Positions 16,078 through 25,206 of a stretch of 62,246 bases of DNA are shown here, piece after piece (the first letter of the stretch is position 1; each line of letters begins with the position of its first letter). Both the position numbers and the translations under genes were made by a program. The stretch covers positions 1 to 62,246 of the forward strand of contig CAMBEL010000007.1 in NCBI GenBank assembly GCA_945865605.1, written 5' to 3'. This stretch comes from Bifidobacterium breve. Lineage in GTDB: Bacteria; Actinomycetota; Acidimicrobiia; IMCC26256; JAENVU01. The notes beneath the pieces are model-generated. The model worked only from the letters and a program-made list of their open reading frames with translations. It did no database searches and was not told the origin of the DNA.

Positions 16078-17178
16078 ATGGTTAGTTCAATTGATCGCCT
16101 CAATGAACTTGGTCAGAGTCCCTGGTACGACAACATCACAAGGACTCTCGTACGAGAAGGTGGTCTAGCCAGCCTCGTTGCCAACGACGGCATACGGGGC
16201 GTTACCTCTAACCCCACGATTTTCGACAAGGCGATCGCGGGCGGCGAAGGCTACGACGAACAATTGCTCTCATCGAATGCGCAGGGGCTGAGTACAGAGG
16301 ATTGTTTCTGGGCGCTGGCGGTAGATGACATCGGCGGTGCTGCAGACATCTTGCGACCTGTATACGACGCCCACGGAGGCGGCGACGGCTTTATCTCAAT
16401 CGAGGTTTCGCCGTTGCTTGCCAAAGAGACATCCAAGACGATCGAACAGGCGGCGGCGTTGTTCGCCCGACTCGGGCGCCCGAACATCATGATCAAGATT
16501 CCTGGAACAATCGAGGGATTGCCCGCGATCGAAGAAACGATTGCAGCGGGGATCAACGTCAACGTGACGTTGTTGTTCGGCCTCGAACGTCATGCTGCCG
16601 TGATCGATGCTTATCTCAGCGGTCTCGAGCGGCTTGTTGCTTCGGGGGGCGATCCCTCCAAGGTGTCATCGGTCGCGTCCTTTTTTGTGAGTCGAGTTGA
16701 TACCGAACTAGATAAACGACTTCCCGAAGGTTCTGCGCTCAGAGGCAAGGTGGCGGTCGCAAACGCTCAGCTTGCTTACGAAGTTTTCCGGAATCATTTC
16801 TCGGGATCCAGATGGGATGCGCTTGCGGCCAAAGGCGCTCGGTTGCAGCGTCCGTTGTGGGCTTCGACATCTACGAAGAATGCCGAATACCCACCGACGC
16901 TTTACGTTGACACACTCATTGGTCCAGACACAGTGAACACTCTCGCTCCGGCGTCGATTGAGGCTCTCCAATCAGGTGAAGCGACCCTTCGTGCCAACTC
17001 AGTTACGAGGGGTATCGCCGAAGCGCGTCAGGTAATGGTGGATCTTGCTGAAGCTGGCATATCAATCGATGACGTAACCGAAACCCTGGAACGCGAGGGC
17101 GTCGCATCTTTCGCTCAGTCCTACCGTGACCTTCTCGCAACGCTTGAACGCCGCCTCGGAGTCCTTAAGGCTGGTTGA
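16078..17178 (+). CDS. tal: Transaldolase (long actinobacterial type)
   Basis: A 366-residue TIM-barrel transaldolase of the long actinobacterial/mycobacterial form. Schiff-base lysine K140 lies in NIMIKIPGT, and the N-terminal GVTSNPTIFDKAI is typical. It transfers dihydroxyacetone units between sedoheptulose-7-P and glyceraldehyde-3-P. An AGGAGA Shine-Dalgarno overlaps the tkt stop, so the two are co-expressed. In many actinobacteria zwf and opcA come next; here a 97-bp gap leads directly to pgl. Confidence 0.94.
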   Translation: MVSSIDRLNELGQSPWYDNITRTLVREGGLASLVANDGIRGVTSNPTIFDKAIAGGEGYDEQLLSSNAQGLSTEDCFWALAVDDIGGAADILRPVYDAHGGGDGFISIEVSPLLAKETSKTIEQAAALFARLGRPNIMIKIPGTIEGLPAIEETIAAGINVNVTLLFGLERHAAVIDAYLSGLERLVASGGDPSKVSSVASFFVSRVDTELDKRLPEGSALRGKVAVANAQLAYEVFRNHFSGSRWDALAAKGARLQRPLWASTSTKNAEYPPTLYVDTLIGPDTVNTLAPASIEALQSGEATLRANSVTRGIAEARQVMVDLAEAGISIDDVTETLEREGVASFAQSYRDLLATLERRLGVLKAG

Positions 17179-17275
17179 TTGAACCGAGGCGCCATGCCCA
17201 TATCATCACGCGATCGGAAACCAGGAACAGGAACCTACGCAAAGCGACGCCACAGTTGCGAACCCGTTAGCGGGG

Positions 17276-17911
17276 ATGCGCGTTGTTCCCGACGTTGCAC
17301 AGGCTTTCGCCGATCTAGTCGTCGAACGGCAACCCAGGTCTATTGCACTTTCCGGCGGTTCGACAGCGGTGGCATGTTACGAAGCTCTCGCCGCACGAGA
17401 CATCGACTGGTCGCAAATTGAAATTTTTATCGGGGACGAACGTTGTGTACCGATTGACGACCCCGACAGCAACGAAGGAATGATCCGGAGGGTTCTTCTG
17501 GAAGACGGCTACGGGGATTCACTGCACTCGCTAGTGGGTTCCTCTGCAACGCCAGCGGATGCTGCCTGTTCATATGAATCCTTACTGCGCGAACACGGGC
17601 CGATGGACCTCATACATCTCGGACTTGGGCCGGATGGGCATACCGCATCTCTATTTCCGGGTGCATCAGAACTCCTCGAGACCGAACGGTTCGTTGTTGT
17701 TGCGGGCGATGATCAGCATCCTCATCGCAGACTCACGTTCACCTTGCCAGCAATTTCGACCGCTCGCCTAGTCGTTTTCACGGTGGCCGGAGCAAGCAAG
17801 GCGGCAGCTCTCGCAACCATTGCTGCAAATGTAGAACTCGTCCCTGCGAGCCAAGTCACAGCAGCCGAAGTGATCTGGCTTGTCGATGAAGCGGCTCTCA
17901 ATGCGGCCTGA
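17276..17911 (+). CDS. pgl: 6-phosphogluconolactonase
   Basis: A 211-residue member of the glucosamine/galactosamine-6-P isomerase-like lactonase family. It shows IALSGGSTA, the IGDERCVP motif, and HLGLGPDGHTASLFPG. It hydrolyses 6-phosphogluconolactone. ATG 17276 is the only canonical start in the frame after an upstream stop at about 17183; the protein is slightly short at its N terminus compared with relatives. No glucose-6-phosphate dehydrogenase is adjacent, while the F420 precursor synthase gene follows after 30 bp, hinting that an F420-dependent dehydrogenase may supply its lactone. Confidence 0.9.
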   Translation: MRVVPDVAQAFADLVVERQPRSIALSGGSTAVACYEALAARDIDWSQIEIFIGDERCVPIDDPDSNEGMIRRVLLEDGYGDSLHSLVGSSATPADAACSYESLLREHGPMDLIHLGLGPDGHTASLFPGASELLETERFVVVAGDDQHPHRRLTFTLPAISTARLVVFTVAGASKAAALATIAANVELVPASQVTAAEVIWLVDEAALNAA

Positions 17912-17941
17912 ACAGATTTAGTCTGGTTTTCGGGTGCCGTT

Positions 17942-20353
17942 ATGCTGCGCAGCGTGATTACCGCAAGTGAAGCCAGAGCGCTTCTCTATGAACCCATCGA
18001 TCAATTGCTTGATTCGGCGGGACGGATTAGGGACGAAGGACACGGCACCCGTGTCACGTACTCACCCAAGGTGTTTATTCCGCTCACAATGTTATGCCGC
18101 GACAGGTGCGGTTACTGCACGTTCGCGAAGCCCCCTGCTCGACTCGATGCGCCATTTCTTGAACTCGACGAAGTGCTCACGATCGCCCGCGCTGGAGCTG
18201 CAGTAGGTTGCCATGAAGCGCTATTCACGCTAGGCGAAGCGCCTGAAGATCGTTACCCATCAGCAGCGGCTTGGCTTGCTGAGCGCGGGCATGGCTCGAC
18301 AATCGATTATCTCGTGGCGGCGGCAGCTGCGGTGGCGGCAGAAACTGGATTGCTTCCGCATGCGAACGCCGGTGCGATCGATTATGAGTCACTCGTTCGT
18401 CTTCGCGCGGTAAGCCCTTCGCAGGGGATGATGCTCGAAGCGTTGGCGGATCGCCTGCACGAAACCGGAGGCCCTCACCACGGTGCGCCGGACAAGACTT
18501 CTGCGCGTCGGCTCGCGACGCTCGACGCCGCGGGCAGGGCGCGGATTCCGTTTACGACCGGAATCCTTGTCGGATTCGGAGAATCTCCAGAAGAACGCAT
18601 CGACTCCCTGCTCGCGATCCGCGATTCCCACCTTCGACATGGACATGTTCAGGAAGTGATTGTCCAGAACTTCCTACCGAAGCCAGGCACTCGAATGCAC
18701 GATCAACAACCGTGTGACCCAAGCGAGTTCGTGAGAACAGTCGCTATCGCGCGGATTCTTCTTGGAGCAGCAATGCACATCCAAGCGCCACCCAATCTCA
18801 CCGATTCCGATGGCCTGGCAGCGCTCGTCGCCGCAGGTATTGACGATTGGGGAGGTGTTTCTCCCGTCACCCCGGACCACGTGAACCCCGAACGTCCATG
18901 GCCCGCTCTAGAAGCATTGCAAAGAAGTACTGAAGCGGCAGGCAAGGTGCTCGCGCCCAGGCTCACCATCTATCCAGAGTATGCGCGGCACGCCGAAGAG
19001 TGGATTGATTCTTCGTTGCGAACTGCGGTATTGATGGCGTCTGATTCCGAGGGCCTCGCTCGCGATCACAAGTGGTCTCCAGGGAGTGAATCACCGACTC
19101 CCGTGTTATTGCCTGCAGCGGTCGCGCGTGCGGGAGGCGCCGTAGGCGAGGCGCTCGAAGGAATCTCGCTCGGCCAGCAAGTTGAGTTCGCTGAGATCGT
19201 TTCTCTGCTTGGTGCTCGCGGAACCGAAATTCCTGCCGTTTGTGATACCGCCGACAGGTTGCGACGAGATGCCGTCGGCGACGTCGTTACCTTTGTACGA
19301 AACCGCAACATCAACTACACCAACATCTGCACTTTCAAGTGTCGATTCTGCGCATTCTCAAAGGGCCCGCTATCTCTCAATCTTCGCGGTGACCCGTATC
19401 TGCTCGACCTCCAAGAGATTCAACGACGCGTTGTTGAAGCGGTAGATCATGGAGCGACCGAAGTGTGCCTTCAGGGTGGTATCCATCCCGATTTCGACGG
19501 GAATTATTATCTCGACGTCGCTCGAGCAGTGAAGGCAGTCGCCCCGGGGATTCACATCCATGGCTTTACCGCGCTTGAAGTAACCGAAGGAGCTAAGCGA
19601 TTGGGAATGCCGCTCCGGGATTACCTCTTGCTTGCAAAAGAAGCGGGTCTTGCAACACTGCCTGGCACGGCAGCCGAGATCCTTGACGACGAAGTGCGTG
19701 CCGTGATCTGTCCGGACAAAGTCACGACCGAAGAATGGCTAGAAGCGCATCGCGTCGCTCACTCTGTTGGCTTGAAGTCGAACGTGACGATCATGTTTGG
19801 ACATGTTGAACGCCCGGAACACATCGCTCGTCATTTCATTCGTACGAGGACCTTGCAGGAAGAGACAGGTGGCTTCACGGAACTCGTGCCGTTGCCGTTC
19901 GTGCACATGGCTAGTCCTATTTACTTGCAAGGCAAAGCGCGGCGCGGCCCGACATTCCGTGAAGTCTTGTTGCTTCATGCAGTCGGGCGTATCGCATACC
20001 GAGGCACGATCGACAACATTCAAGTTTCGTGGGTGAAGACCGGGATCACCGGCGCGCAGCAAATGTTGATGGCTGGATGCAACGATCTCGGGGGAACCCT
20101 GATGGACGAGAACATCTCACGCGCCGCAGGGTCTGAACATGGCCAGGAAGCCGACGATGACTACTTCCGCTCGATAACAGAACCCCTTGGTCGGCCACTC
20201 GAACAACGTTCGACGCTTTACGGGCGCGTGGAAACCGAAGGTCGCCGTCTTCGACCCGCGATCGGAGCCGACGTCGCCTCAACGCACCCCGAGCAGTCGC
20301 ACCAGCCGACACCGGTCGATATTCGCTCGCGCCGTCCTGTAAATCTCTCGTGA
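17942..20353 (+). CDS. fbiC: FO synthase, fused CofG/CofH radical-SAM enzyme
   Basis: An 803-residue protein with two radical-SAM halves that together build the deazaflavin FO, precursor of coenzyme F420, from tyrosine and a flavin-pathway pyrimidine. The CofG half has the [4Fe-4S] motif C52-x3-C56-x2-C59 (CRDRCGYC). The CofH half begins around residue 455 and carries NICTFKCRFCAF. CofH hallmarks GGIHPD and HGFTALEV are present. The length suits FbiC of actinobacteria. The stop overlaps the PfkB kinase start. Its presence shows this organism makes F420, relevant to the flavin/F420-type oxidoreductases elsewhere in the window. Confidence 0.96.
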   Translation: MLRSVITASEARALLYEPIDQLLDSAGRIRDEGHGTRVTYSPKVFIPLTMLCRDRCGYCTFAKPPARLDAPFLELDEVLTIARAGAAVGCHEALFTLGEAPEDRYPSAAAWLAERGHGSTIDYLVAAAAAVAAETGLLPHANAGAIDYESLVRLRAVSPSQGMMLEALADRLHETGGPHHGAPDKTSARRLATLDAAGRARIPFTTGILVGFGESPEERIDSLLAIRDSHLRHGHVQEVIVQNFLPKPGTRMHDQQPCDPSEFVRTVAIARILLGAAMHIQAPPNLTDSDGLAALVAAGIDDWGGVSPVTPDHVNPERPWPALEALQRSTEAAGKVLAPRLTIYPEYARHAEEWIDSSLRTAVLMASDSEGLARDHKWSPGSESPTPVLLPAAVARAGGAVGEALEGISLGQQVEFAEIVSLLGARGTEIPAVCDTADRLRRDAVGDVVTFVRNRNINYTNICTFKCRFCAFSKGPLSLNLRGDPYLLDLQEIQRRVVEAVDHGATEVCLQGGIHPDFDGNYYLDVARAVKAVAPGIHIHGFTALEVTEGAKRLGMPLRDYLLLAKEAGLATLPGTAAEILDDEVRAVICPDKVTTEEWLEAHRVAHSVGLKSNVTIMFGHVERPEHIARHFIRTRTLQEETGGFTELVPLPFVHMASPIYLQGKARRGPTFREVLLLHAVGRIAYRGTIDNIQVSWVKTGITGAQQMLMAGCNDLGGTLMDENISRAAGSEHGQEADDDYFRSITEPLGRPLEQRSTLYGRVETEGRRLRPAIGADVASTHPEQSHQPTPVDIRSRRPVNLS

Positions 20354-21348
20354 ATACAGATTTTGCGGTCGTCGGGATTGGCAACGCACTGGTAGACGTC
20401 TTGGCGCAGGCGACAGATGAGTTCATCGAGAACCAAGGGTTGGCAAAAGGGTCGATGATGCTCATCGATACCGACCAGGCCGTCTCGCTCTACGAAACAA
20501 TGGGCCCTGGAGTCGAGATTTCCGGCGGTTCGGCTGCAAACACCATGGCAGGAATTGCATCGTTTGGTGGTCGTTCGGCATTTGTCGGCCGTGTGAATGC
20601 CGATCAACTCGGCGATGTGTACTCCTACGATTTACGCGCAGCGGGAGTTCACTTTGTGTCCGTAAAAGAGTCTGAAGGTACGCCAACGGGCCGTTGTCTC
20701 ATCCTGGTTACCCCCGATGCGCAGCGCACTATGAACACTTACCTCGGGGCATCATCGGAGTTCAGTCCCGAAGACATAGACGCAAACCTAATTAGCACTT
20801 CGGCAATTACATATTTAGAGGGTTATCTCTGGGATCAACCTTCGGCGCAAGAAGCATTCCGTTACGCGGCACAGATCGCGCACCAATCCAGTCGGAGGGT
20901 CGCCCTCACTCTTTCAGACGGTTTTGTCGTCGAGCGACATCGTGATGGGTTTCTCGAACTTCTCGACGGGGACGTGGATATTTTGTTCGCCAATGAGACT
21001 GAAATCTGCTCGCTTTATGAGGTCAATTCATTCGATGAAGCGCTCAAACGCGTCACGGGGACCTGCGAAATTGCAGCATTAACAAGAGGGCCGCAGGGTG
21101 CCGTTCTCAAGCGAGGCGATGCGGTGCACATCATTGACCCCCTCCCGGTACCTGGCGGCGTGGTCGTAGATACGACCGGAGCAGGCGACCTGTTCGCCGC
21201 TGGTGTTCTACACGGACTCGCAGAAGGATTAGACCTAGGCGACGCTGGTCGACTCGGTGCGCTGGCCGCAGCTGAGATCATTTCGCATATCGGAGCCCGG
21301 CCAGAGCAACGGCTTGCAGATCTTGCAACAGCAAATAACTTGTTGTAG
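20350..21348 (+). CDS. PfkB-family carbohydrate/nucleoside kinase (adenosine-kinase-like)
   Basis: A 332-residue ribokinase-fold kinase. The N-terminal signature is VVGIGNALVDVLAQ, with ISGGSAANTMAGIASFGG for substrate binding. The C-terminal PfkB signature DTTGAGDLFAAGVLHG contains the catalytic Asp. The sequence pattern is that of the adenosine-kinase-like subgroup, though sugars cannot be excluded. Start is GTG 20350, overlapping the fbiC stop (GTGA). It ends 4 bp before a convergent small gene. Confidence 0.86.
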   Translation: MNTDFAVVGIGNALVDVLAQATDEFIENQGLAKGSMMLIDTDQAVSLYETMGPGVEISGGSAANTMAGIASFGGRSAFVGRVNADQLGDVYSYDLRAAGVHFVSVKESEGTPTGRCLILVTPDAQRTMNTYLGASSEFSPEDIDANLISTSAITYLEGYLWDQPSAQEAFRYAAQIAHQSSRRVALTLSDGFVVERHRDGFLELLDGDVDILFANETEICSLYEVNSFDEALKRVTGTCEIAALTRGPQGAVLKRGDAVHIIDPLPVPGGVVVDTTGAGDLFAAGVLHGLAEGLDLGDAGRLGALAAAEIISHIGARPEQRLADLATANNLL

Positions 21349-21352
21349 GTCG

Positions 21353-21535
21353 CTAGATACCGTCGAGAACATTGATGGCTTTTTCAACGGCCCTGCGTGC
21401 CTGGTTGAGCTTTTTCTCAGATGAACTCGCATCATCGCCCTGTGCCACGGCTTCTCGCAGATGGTCGTATGCGAGGTCTCTCAGCTCCAACTCGATTCCA
21501 CGTAGTTGCTCAAGCAATTCATTGAATTCACTCAT
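21353..21535 (-). CDS. Small all-helical protein downstream of glcF, unknown
   Basis: A 60-residue, highly charged protein predicted to be one or two amphipathic helices (LLEQLRGIELELRDLAYDHLREAV ... KKLNQARRAVEKAINVLDGI, residues about 7-60). It starts inside the last 8 bases of glcF, so it is translated with the glycolate oxidase genes. I do not recognise a family. It could be a small assembly or scaffold partner; this is only positional inference. Confidence 0.6.
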   Translation of the reverse strand: MSEFNELLEQLRGIELELRDLAYDHLREAVAQGDDASSSEKKLNQARRAVEKAINVLDGI

Positions 21536-22697
21536 TGTCCTCCTCGATTACGGCGGCGAGTAGTTCGGCGGGATGTCGAACATCTAGACCTGCTGCTGAC
21601 AAAAACATCGCACATCCCGGATTGGCTGATGCAACGGTCACTTCGTCGGATCCAGCTGCAGCACGAATGGCGGCCACCTTCCGATCTCGGACCTGTCGCG
21701 CAATTTCGGGATGCGTGATCGAATATATCCCTCCTGCGCCGCAACAAAGAGCGTCGTCATCGGTTTCAAGTAACCGATAGCTCGCGCTTAACGCTGTTCG
21801 CACGCTTGTCTCCGCGTGCTGAACGTGGCGTAGATGGCACGGATCCTGCACAACAACGGTCTTGTTTGAGGAGAGCATCTTTGGAAGACCGGTTTCCACT
21901 ACCCATTCCGTGAAGTCGCGTACGCGAGCGGAAAAGGCGATCGCTTCGGGGGTCCCCAATAGTCGCCCGTAATCCTTCAAGGCGGCCCCGCACCCAGCGC
22001 TGTCAACCACGACTGGTATCTCGCCTGGCATCGAAGCCACAACGGCCACGGCCAAACGTTGAGCGTCCGAACGGCGCCCTGCATGTACGTGGAGTGCGCC
22101 GCAACACGACCCCCCATGCCCAGGGAGCCCAACACTCGCACCCATCGCTCGCATGACCTTCATGGCGGCACGGTGTACATCACGCTGCCACGCATCCATT
22201 ACGCACCCGGTGTAGAGGAACACAGTTGGGAATGCGTCTGACGACAATGATCTGCGCAGAGATGAGGTCGAAATTGGTGGCACTCCAAATCGTTTTGGAA
22301 CGATATGAAGACGTTGTGCAACGACCAGAGCCCAGGTTCCCAAGAGGAGCACATAATGCTTCGGCAGGACATGTCGATAGAGAATTCGATCGAAGACACG
22401 TCGCGTAATTGGCCGACGGGTAGCGATGGCGACCATCGCCGTTTCGGCCATGTGTCCATACTGGACAGACGAGGGGCACGCCGTTTCGCACCCGCGGCAT
22501 TGAATGCACGCTTCGAGAATCGCAGTGAATTCTGAACTGATCGGCGCTCCCCCTTCGACGGCACGCATGGCGTTGATTCGCCCGCGCGGTGATGCACTCT
22601 CTAGGCCTGTTACGCGGTACGTCGGACAGTGTGGAAGACAGAGACCGCAACCAACGCAACCTGCCAATTCATCGGGGTTTAGGCCAAGGATCGTCAC
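21528..22697 (-). CDS. glcF: Glycolate oxidase iron-sulfur subunit
   Basis: A 389-residue protein with two ferredoxin-type clusters near the N terminus: C14-x2-C17-x2-C20-x3-C24 (CVGCGLCLPHC) and CIQCRGCETAC. Two CCG domains follow (GGSCCGALHVHAGRR, CCGAGGIYS). It passes electrons from the flavin subunits of glycolate/2-hydroxyacid oxidase to the membrane quinone pool. It overlaps glcE by 4 bases (ATGA) upstream and the small helical gene downstream. The complete GlcDEF set suggests growth on glycolate, a common algal exudate. Confidence 0.92.
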   Translation of the reverse strand: MTILGLNPDELAGCVGCGLCLPHCPTYRVTGLESASPRGRINAMRAVEGGAPISSEFTAILEACIQCRGCETACPSSVQYGHMAETAMVAIATRRPITRRVFDRILYRHVLPKHYVLLLGTWALVVAQRLHIVPKRFGVPPISTSSLRRSLSSDAFPTVFLYTGCVMDAWQRDVHRAAMKVMRAMGASVGLPGHGGSCCGALHVHAGRRSDAQRLAVAVVASMPGEIPVVVDSAGCGAALKDYGRLLGTPEAIAFSARVRDFTEWVVETGLPKMLSSNKTVVVQDPCHLRHVQHAETSVRTALSASYRLLETDDDALCCGAGGIYSITHPEIARQVRDRKVAAIRAAAGSDEVTVASANPGCAMFLSAAGLDVRHPAELLAAVIEEDNE

Positions 22698-23704
22698 GGC
22701 GTAAACCGAGCGAATGGGAGCCTTCCGGGATTTAATTTTCCCAATGGATCGAATGCATCTCGAATACGTCCCATAACTTCCCTATTCGACGGGACTGCTC
22801 CGAAGGGGTCGAGCAAAGGAGCTCCCGCTTCGCGTAGGAGCCACCCGCCTTCGCCATGCGCCACAAGGCGAGCATCGTGTAATTCTGCGGCGTTGTTGGT
22901 GGCCACATGCATTGTGCCAACACCGATCTCAGCGAGCCAAGGGACCTTGATATCCCCCAGGCTCTTCGCAAGGGATCCAATCCGCGTGGGATCAATTGAG
23001 ATACGACCGCGGTGTTCACCGATGGGATGAGGCGGAGGTTGAGCAGGCTCTAGTGACAGTTCAGAGGCCTGCGAGAGAACATCGATTTCGTGACCTTCGA
23101 GCAATACGTATGTCATCTTTCCATTCCATGCGATGCATGCAGGGCGATAGATGGAGGTGCGAAGAAGATCAGGGGCGAGTTCTGAGGTGTACCAAGAACT
23201 CTTATTTGCTATCGGCTGCGTTTTCAAGACGACTTCAACGAGCATTCCCAAAGTTCCATGTGAGCCGACCATCAAACGGGGAAAGTCATACCCGCTGACG
23301 TTCTTGACCGTCGGTCCTCCACCGCGCACCAGCCGACCACCACCAGTAATGAAGCGAACCTCAAGCACGCGGTCCCGAATGGGTCCGTATCTGATCCGTC
23401 TAATCCCCGAACAGCCGCACGCGAGAACTCCGCCAACGGTAGCGGCGGAATTTTCGGGGTCTAGGGGACACTCCTGCCCCACTTCAGCGAGGGCCGCAGA
23501 AAGCACACCGACAGGTGTACCCGCTAAAACCCTTACCGTCATGTCCGCTGGATCGAGACTTACGATTCCCGTTGGAGCGCGGACCTCGACAATCGGTTTA
23601 GATGCATCGACTGCACCTCCGATTCCTCGTTGGGTTCCGGCCCCCATAATTTCAACGGCCGTAGCGTTCCCGATTTGCTCCGCTAACTCGGCGAAGGCAG
23701 TCAT
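22694..23704 (-). CDS. glcE: Glycolate oxidase FAD-binding subunit GlcE
   Basis: A 336-residue FAD-linked oxidase with the PCMH/FAD_binding_4 domain: AATVGGVLACGCSG, VRGGGPTVKNVSGYDFPRLMVGSHGTLGMLVEVVLK (residues about 130-165). The ATG at 23704 is taken because it overlaps the glcD stop (ATGA). GlcE is shorter than GlcD and completes the heteromeric enzyme. Function follows from strict synteny with glcD and glcF. Confidence 0.9.
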   Translation of the reverse strand: MTAFAELAEQIGNATAVEIMGAGTQRGIGGAVDASKPIVEVRAPTGIVSLDPADMTVRVLAGTPVGVLSAALAEVGQECPLDPENSAATVGGVLACGCSGIRRIRYGPIRDRVLEVRFITGGGRLVRGGGPTVKNVSGYDFPRLMVGSHGTLGMLVEVVLKTQPIANKSSWYTSELAPDLLRTSIYRPACIAWNGKMTYVLLEGHEIDVLSQASELSLEPAQPPPHPIGEHRGRISIDPTRIGSLAKSLGDIKVPWLAEIGVGTMHVATNNAAELHDARLVAHGEGGWLLREAGAPLLDPFGAVPSNREVMGRIRDAFDPLGKLNPGRLPFARFTP

Positions 23705-25086
23705 ACCCAAGTTCCTTCTGGTGCCCGCTTCATTTCTCCGCAACGACTACCGGTGGGCAGAATCTTCTCAGGGTTAGCGAATCCATCCGGATCGAACGCA
23801 TCCCTGAGTCGCGCTTGTGCGTCGAGATCTTCTGCCGAATACGCAAGCGACATGTAGTCGCGTTTTTCGAGACCGATTCCGTGTTCCCCTGACAGCACGC
23901 CTCCAGCATCGAGGCATGCCTGAATGATTCCGTCGCCTGCCGCATACACGCGTTCCCAAATGCCGGGTTCGCTGCCGTCGAAAACGAATAGCGGATGCAA
24001 GTTCCCGTCGCCCGCATGAAAGACATTCATGACCAGGAGATTTTGTTCATCTGCGATCTCATAGACGCGTTTGAGAACTTCCACTAAACGCGTACGGGGA
24101 ACAACGATGTCGTGAAGGTAGTAATCGGGGGCCACTTTCGCGATCGCTCCAAATGCAGACTTCCGACCCTTCCAAAGCAGCATTCGGTCTTGTTCGGTGA
24201 TCGCTACCTTGACTTGCCTCGCTCCACGCTCGAGTGCCACGCGACGAATCGCATCGACTTCTGCATCAACACCTCCGATTAGCCCGGTTACTTCAATGAG
24301 TAAAACGGCTTCCGCATCGAGCGGATAACCGGCGCCTACAAACTCTTCAACCAGCCGCGTAATTGGTGCGTCCATCATCTCCAGCGCGGCAGGAACGATA
24401 CCTTCAGCGATAATCCCACTCACTGTTTCCGCAGCTGCATCTACTGAAGTGAAGTCGGCTAACAGCGTCCGAGTTTCCGGCGGGTCAGGAGTTAGCCGCA
24501 CTGCAATGCTTCCTGCAATACCCATTGTGCCTTCGCTGCCAACGAAACAACCCCGCAGGTCATAACCGATGGCATCTGGCTCCAATCCGCCGAGACGGAC
24601 GATGTCCCCATTCCCGAGAACTACGTCAGCCGCTAGAACATGCGCTGATGTAACTCCTGCACTCAGGCAGTGCGGACCACCCGCGTTGGTGCCTACATTG
24701 CCGCCGATTGTGCATGCCTGTTGCGAAGAGGGATCGGGTGCGTAGTGCAGCCCGAGATGCCTAACGGAACGAGTGAGGTCGAGGTTCAGAACCCCAGGCT
24801 CAACCCAGGCAACACGACCCACGGGATCAACTTCGAGAATACGGTTCATCCGCGTCATGACTATTACGAGTGAATTAGCCACCGGGGTAGCTCCGCCAGC
24901 GAGCCCCGTGCCACTCCCCCGTGCCACGAAAGAGACACAATGACGATTAGCGGCTCGAATGGCGAACGAAAGGTCGTCTATTGATTCTGGAAAGCACACG
25001 ACGCTTGCCTGTCCGCGTGCGGTGCCAGCATCGGACTGGTAGAGGATCAACTCGAGGGGCTCAGCGCGAACGCGACCCCTGCCCAT
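23701..25086 (-). CDS. glcD: Glycolate oxidase catalytic FAD subunit GlcD
   Basis: A 461-residue FAD_binding_4 oxidase with the FAD motif VARGSGTGLAGGATP, the QQACTIGGNVGTNAGG stretch, and C-terminal HAGDGNLHPLFVFDG and LSGEHGIGLEKRDYM. It oxidises glycolate (or lactate-like 2-hydroxyacids). The only canonical start is ATG 25086. However, the frame stays open for 14 more codons upstream and reads like a GlcD N terminus (LISDLEKQ directly before MGRGRV), so a non-canonical start is possible. It faces the divergent cysteine-cluster gene across a 120-bp region holding a perfect inverted repeat. Confidence 0.91.
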   Translation of the reverse strand: MGRGRVRAEPLELILYQSDAGTARGQASVVCFPESIDDLSFAIRAANRHCVSFVARGSGTGLAGGATPVANSLVIVMTRMNRILEVDPVGRVAWVEPGVLNLDLTRSVRHLGLHYAPDPSSQQACTIGGNVGTNAGGPHCLSAGVTSAHVLAADVVLGNGDIVRLGGLEPDAIGYDLRGCFVGSEGTMGIAGSIAVRLTPDPPETRTLLADFTSVDAAAETVSGIIAEGIVPAALEMMDAPITRLVEEFVGAGYPLDAEAVLLIEVTGLIGGVDAEVDAIRRVALERGARQVKVAITEQDRMLLWKGRKSAFGAIAKVAPDYYLHDIVVPRTRLVEVLKRVYEIADEQNLLVMNVFHAGDGNLHPLFVFDGSEPGIWERVYAAGDGIIQACLDAGGVLSGEHGIGLEKRDYMSLAYSAEDLDAQARLRDAFDPDGFANPEKILPTGSRCGEMKRAPEGTWV

Positions 25087-25151
25087 CTGCTTTTCAAGGT
25101 CCGAAATCAGGCCAGCGATATTGATGCGCGGATGTTACCTAGCGTTCCCAC

Positions 25152-25177
25152 TACATTCGCGTCCAAAGGCGAATGTA
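25152..25177. promoter_or_regulatory. Perfect 9-bp inverted repeat, candidate operator of glcDEF
   Basis: TACATTCGC (25152-25160) and GCGAATGTA (25169-25177) are perfectly complementary around an 8-base spacer. It lies in the divergent region between glcD and the cysteine-cluster gene. On the minus strand a -35-like TTGGAC falls in its spacer and a TAACAT lies further downstream. This suggests a regulator of the GntR/LysR kind, but the family is not determinable here. Confidence 0.5.
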
Positions 25178-25206
25178 ATTGTTGAGGAATCGACTCGGAG
25201 GATTGA

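Noticed and set aside
17179-17421. Plus-strand 80-codon frame in the tal-pgl gap
   Set aside because: Overlaps pgl in another frame, no similarity, Arg/Ser-rich shadow composition; the 97-bp gap itself holds nothing I can support.
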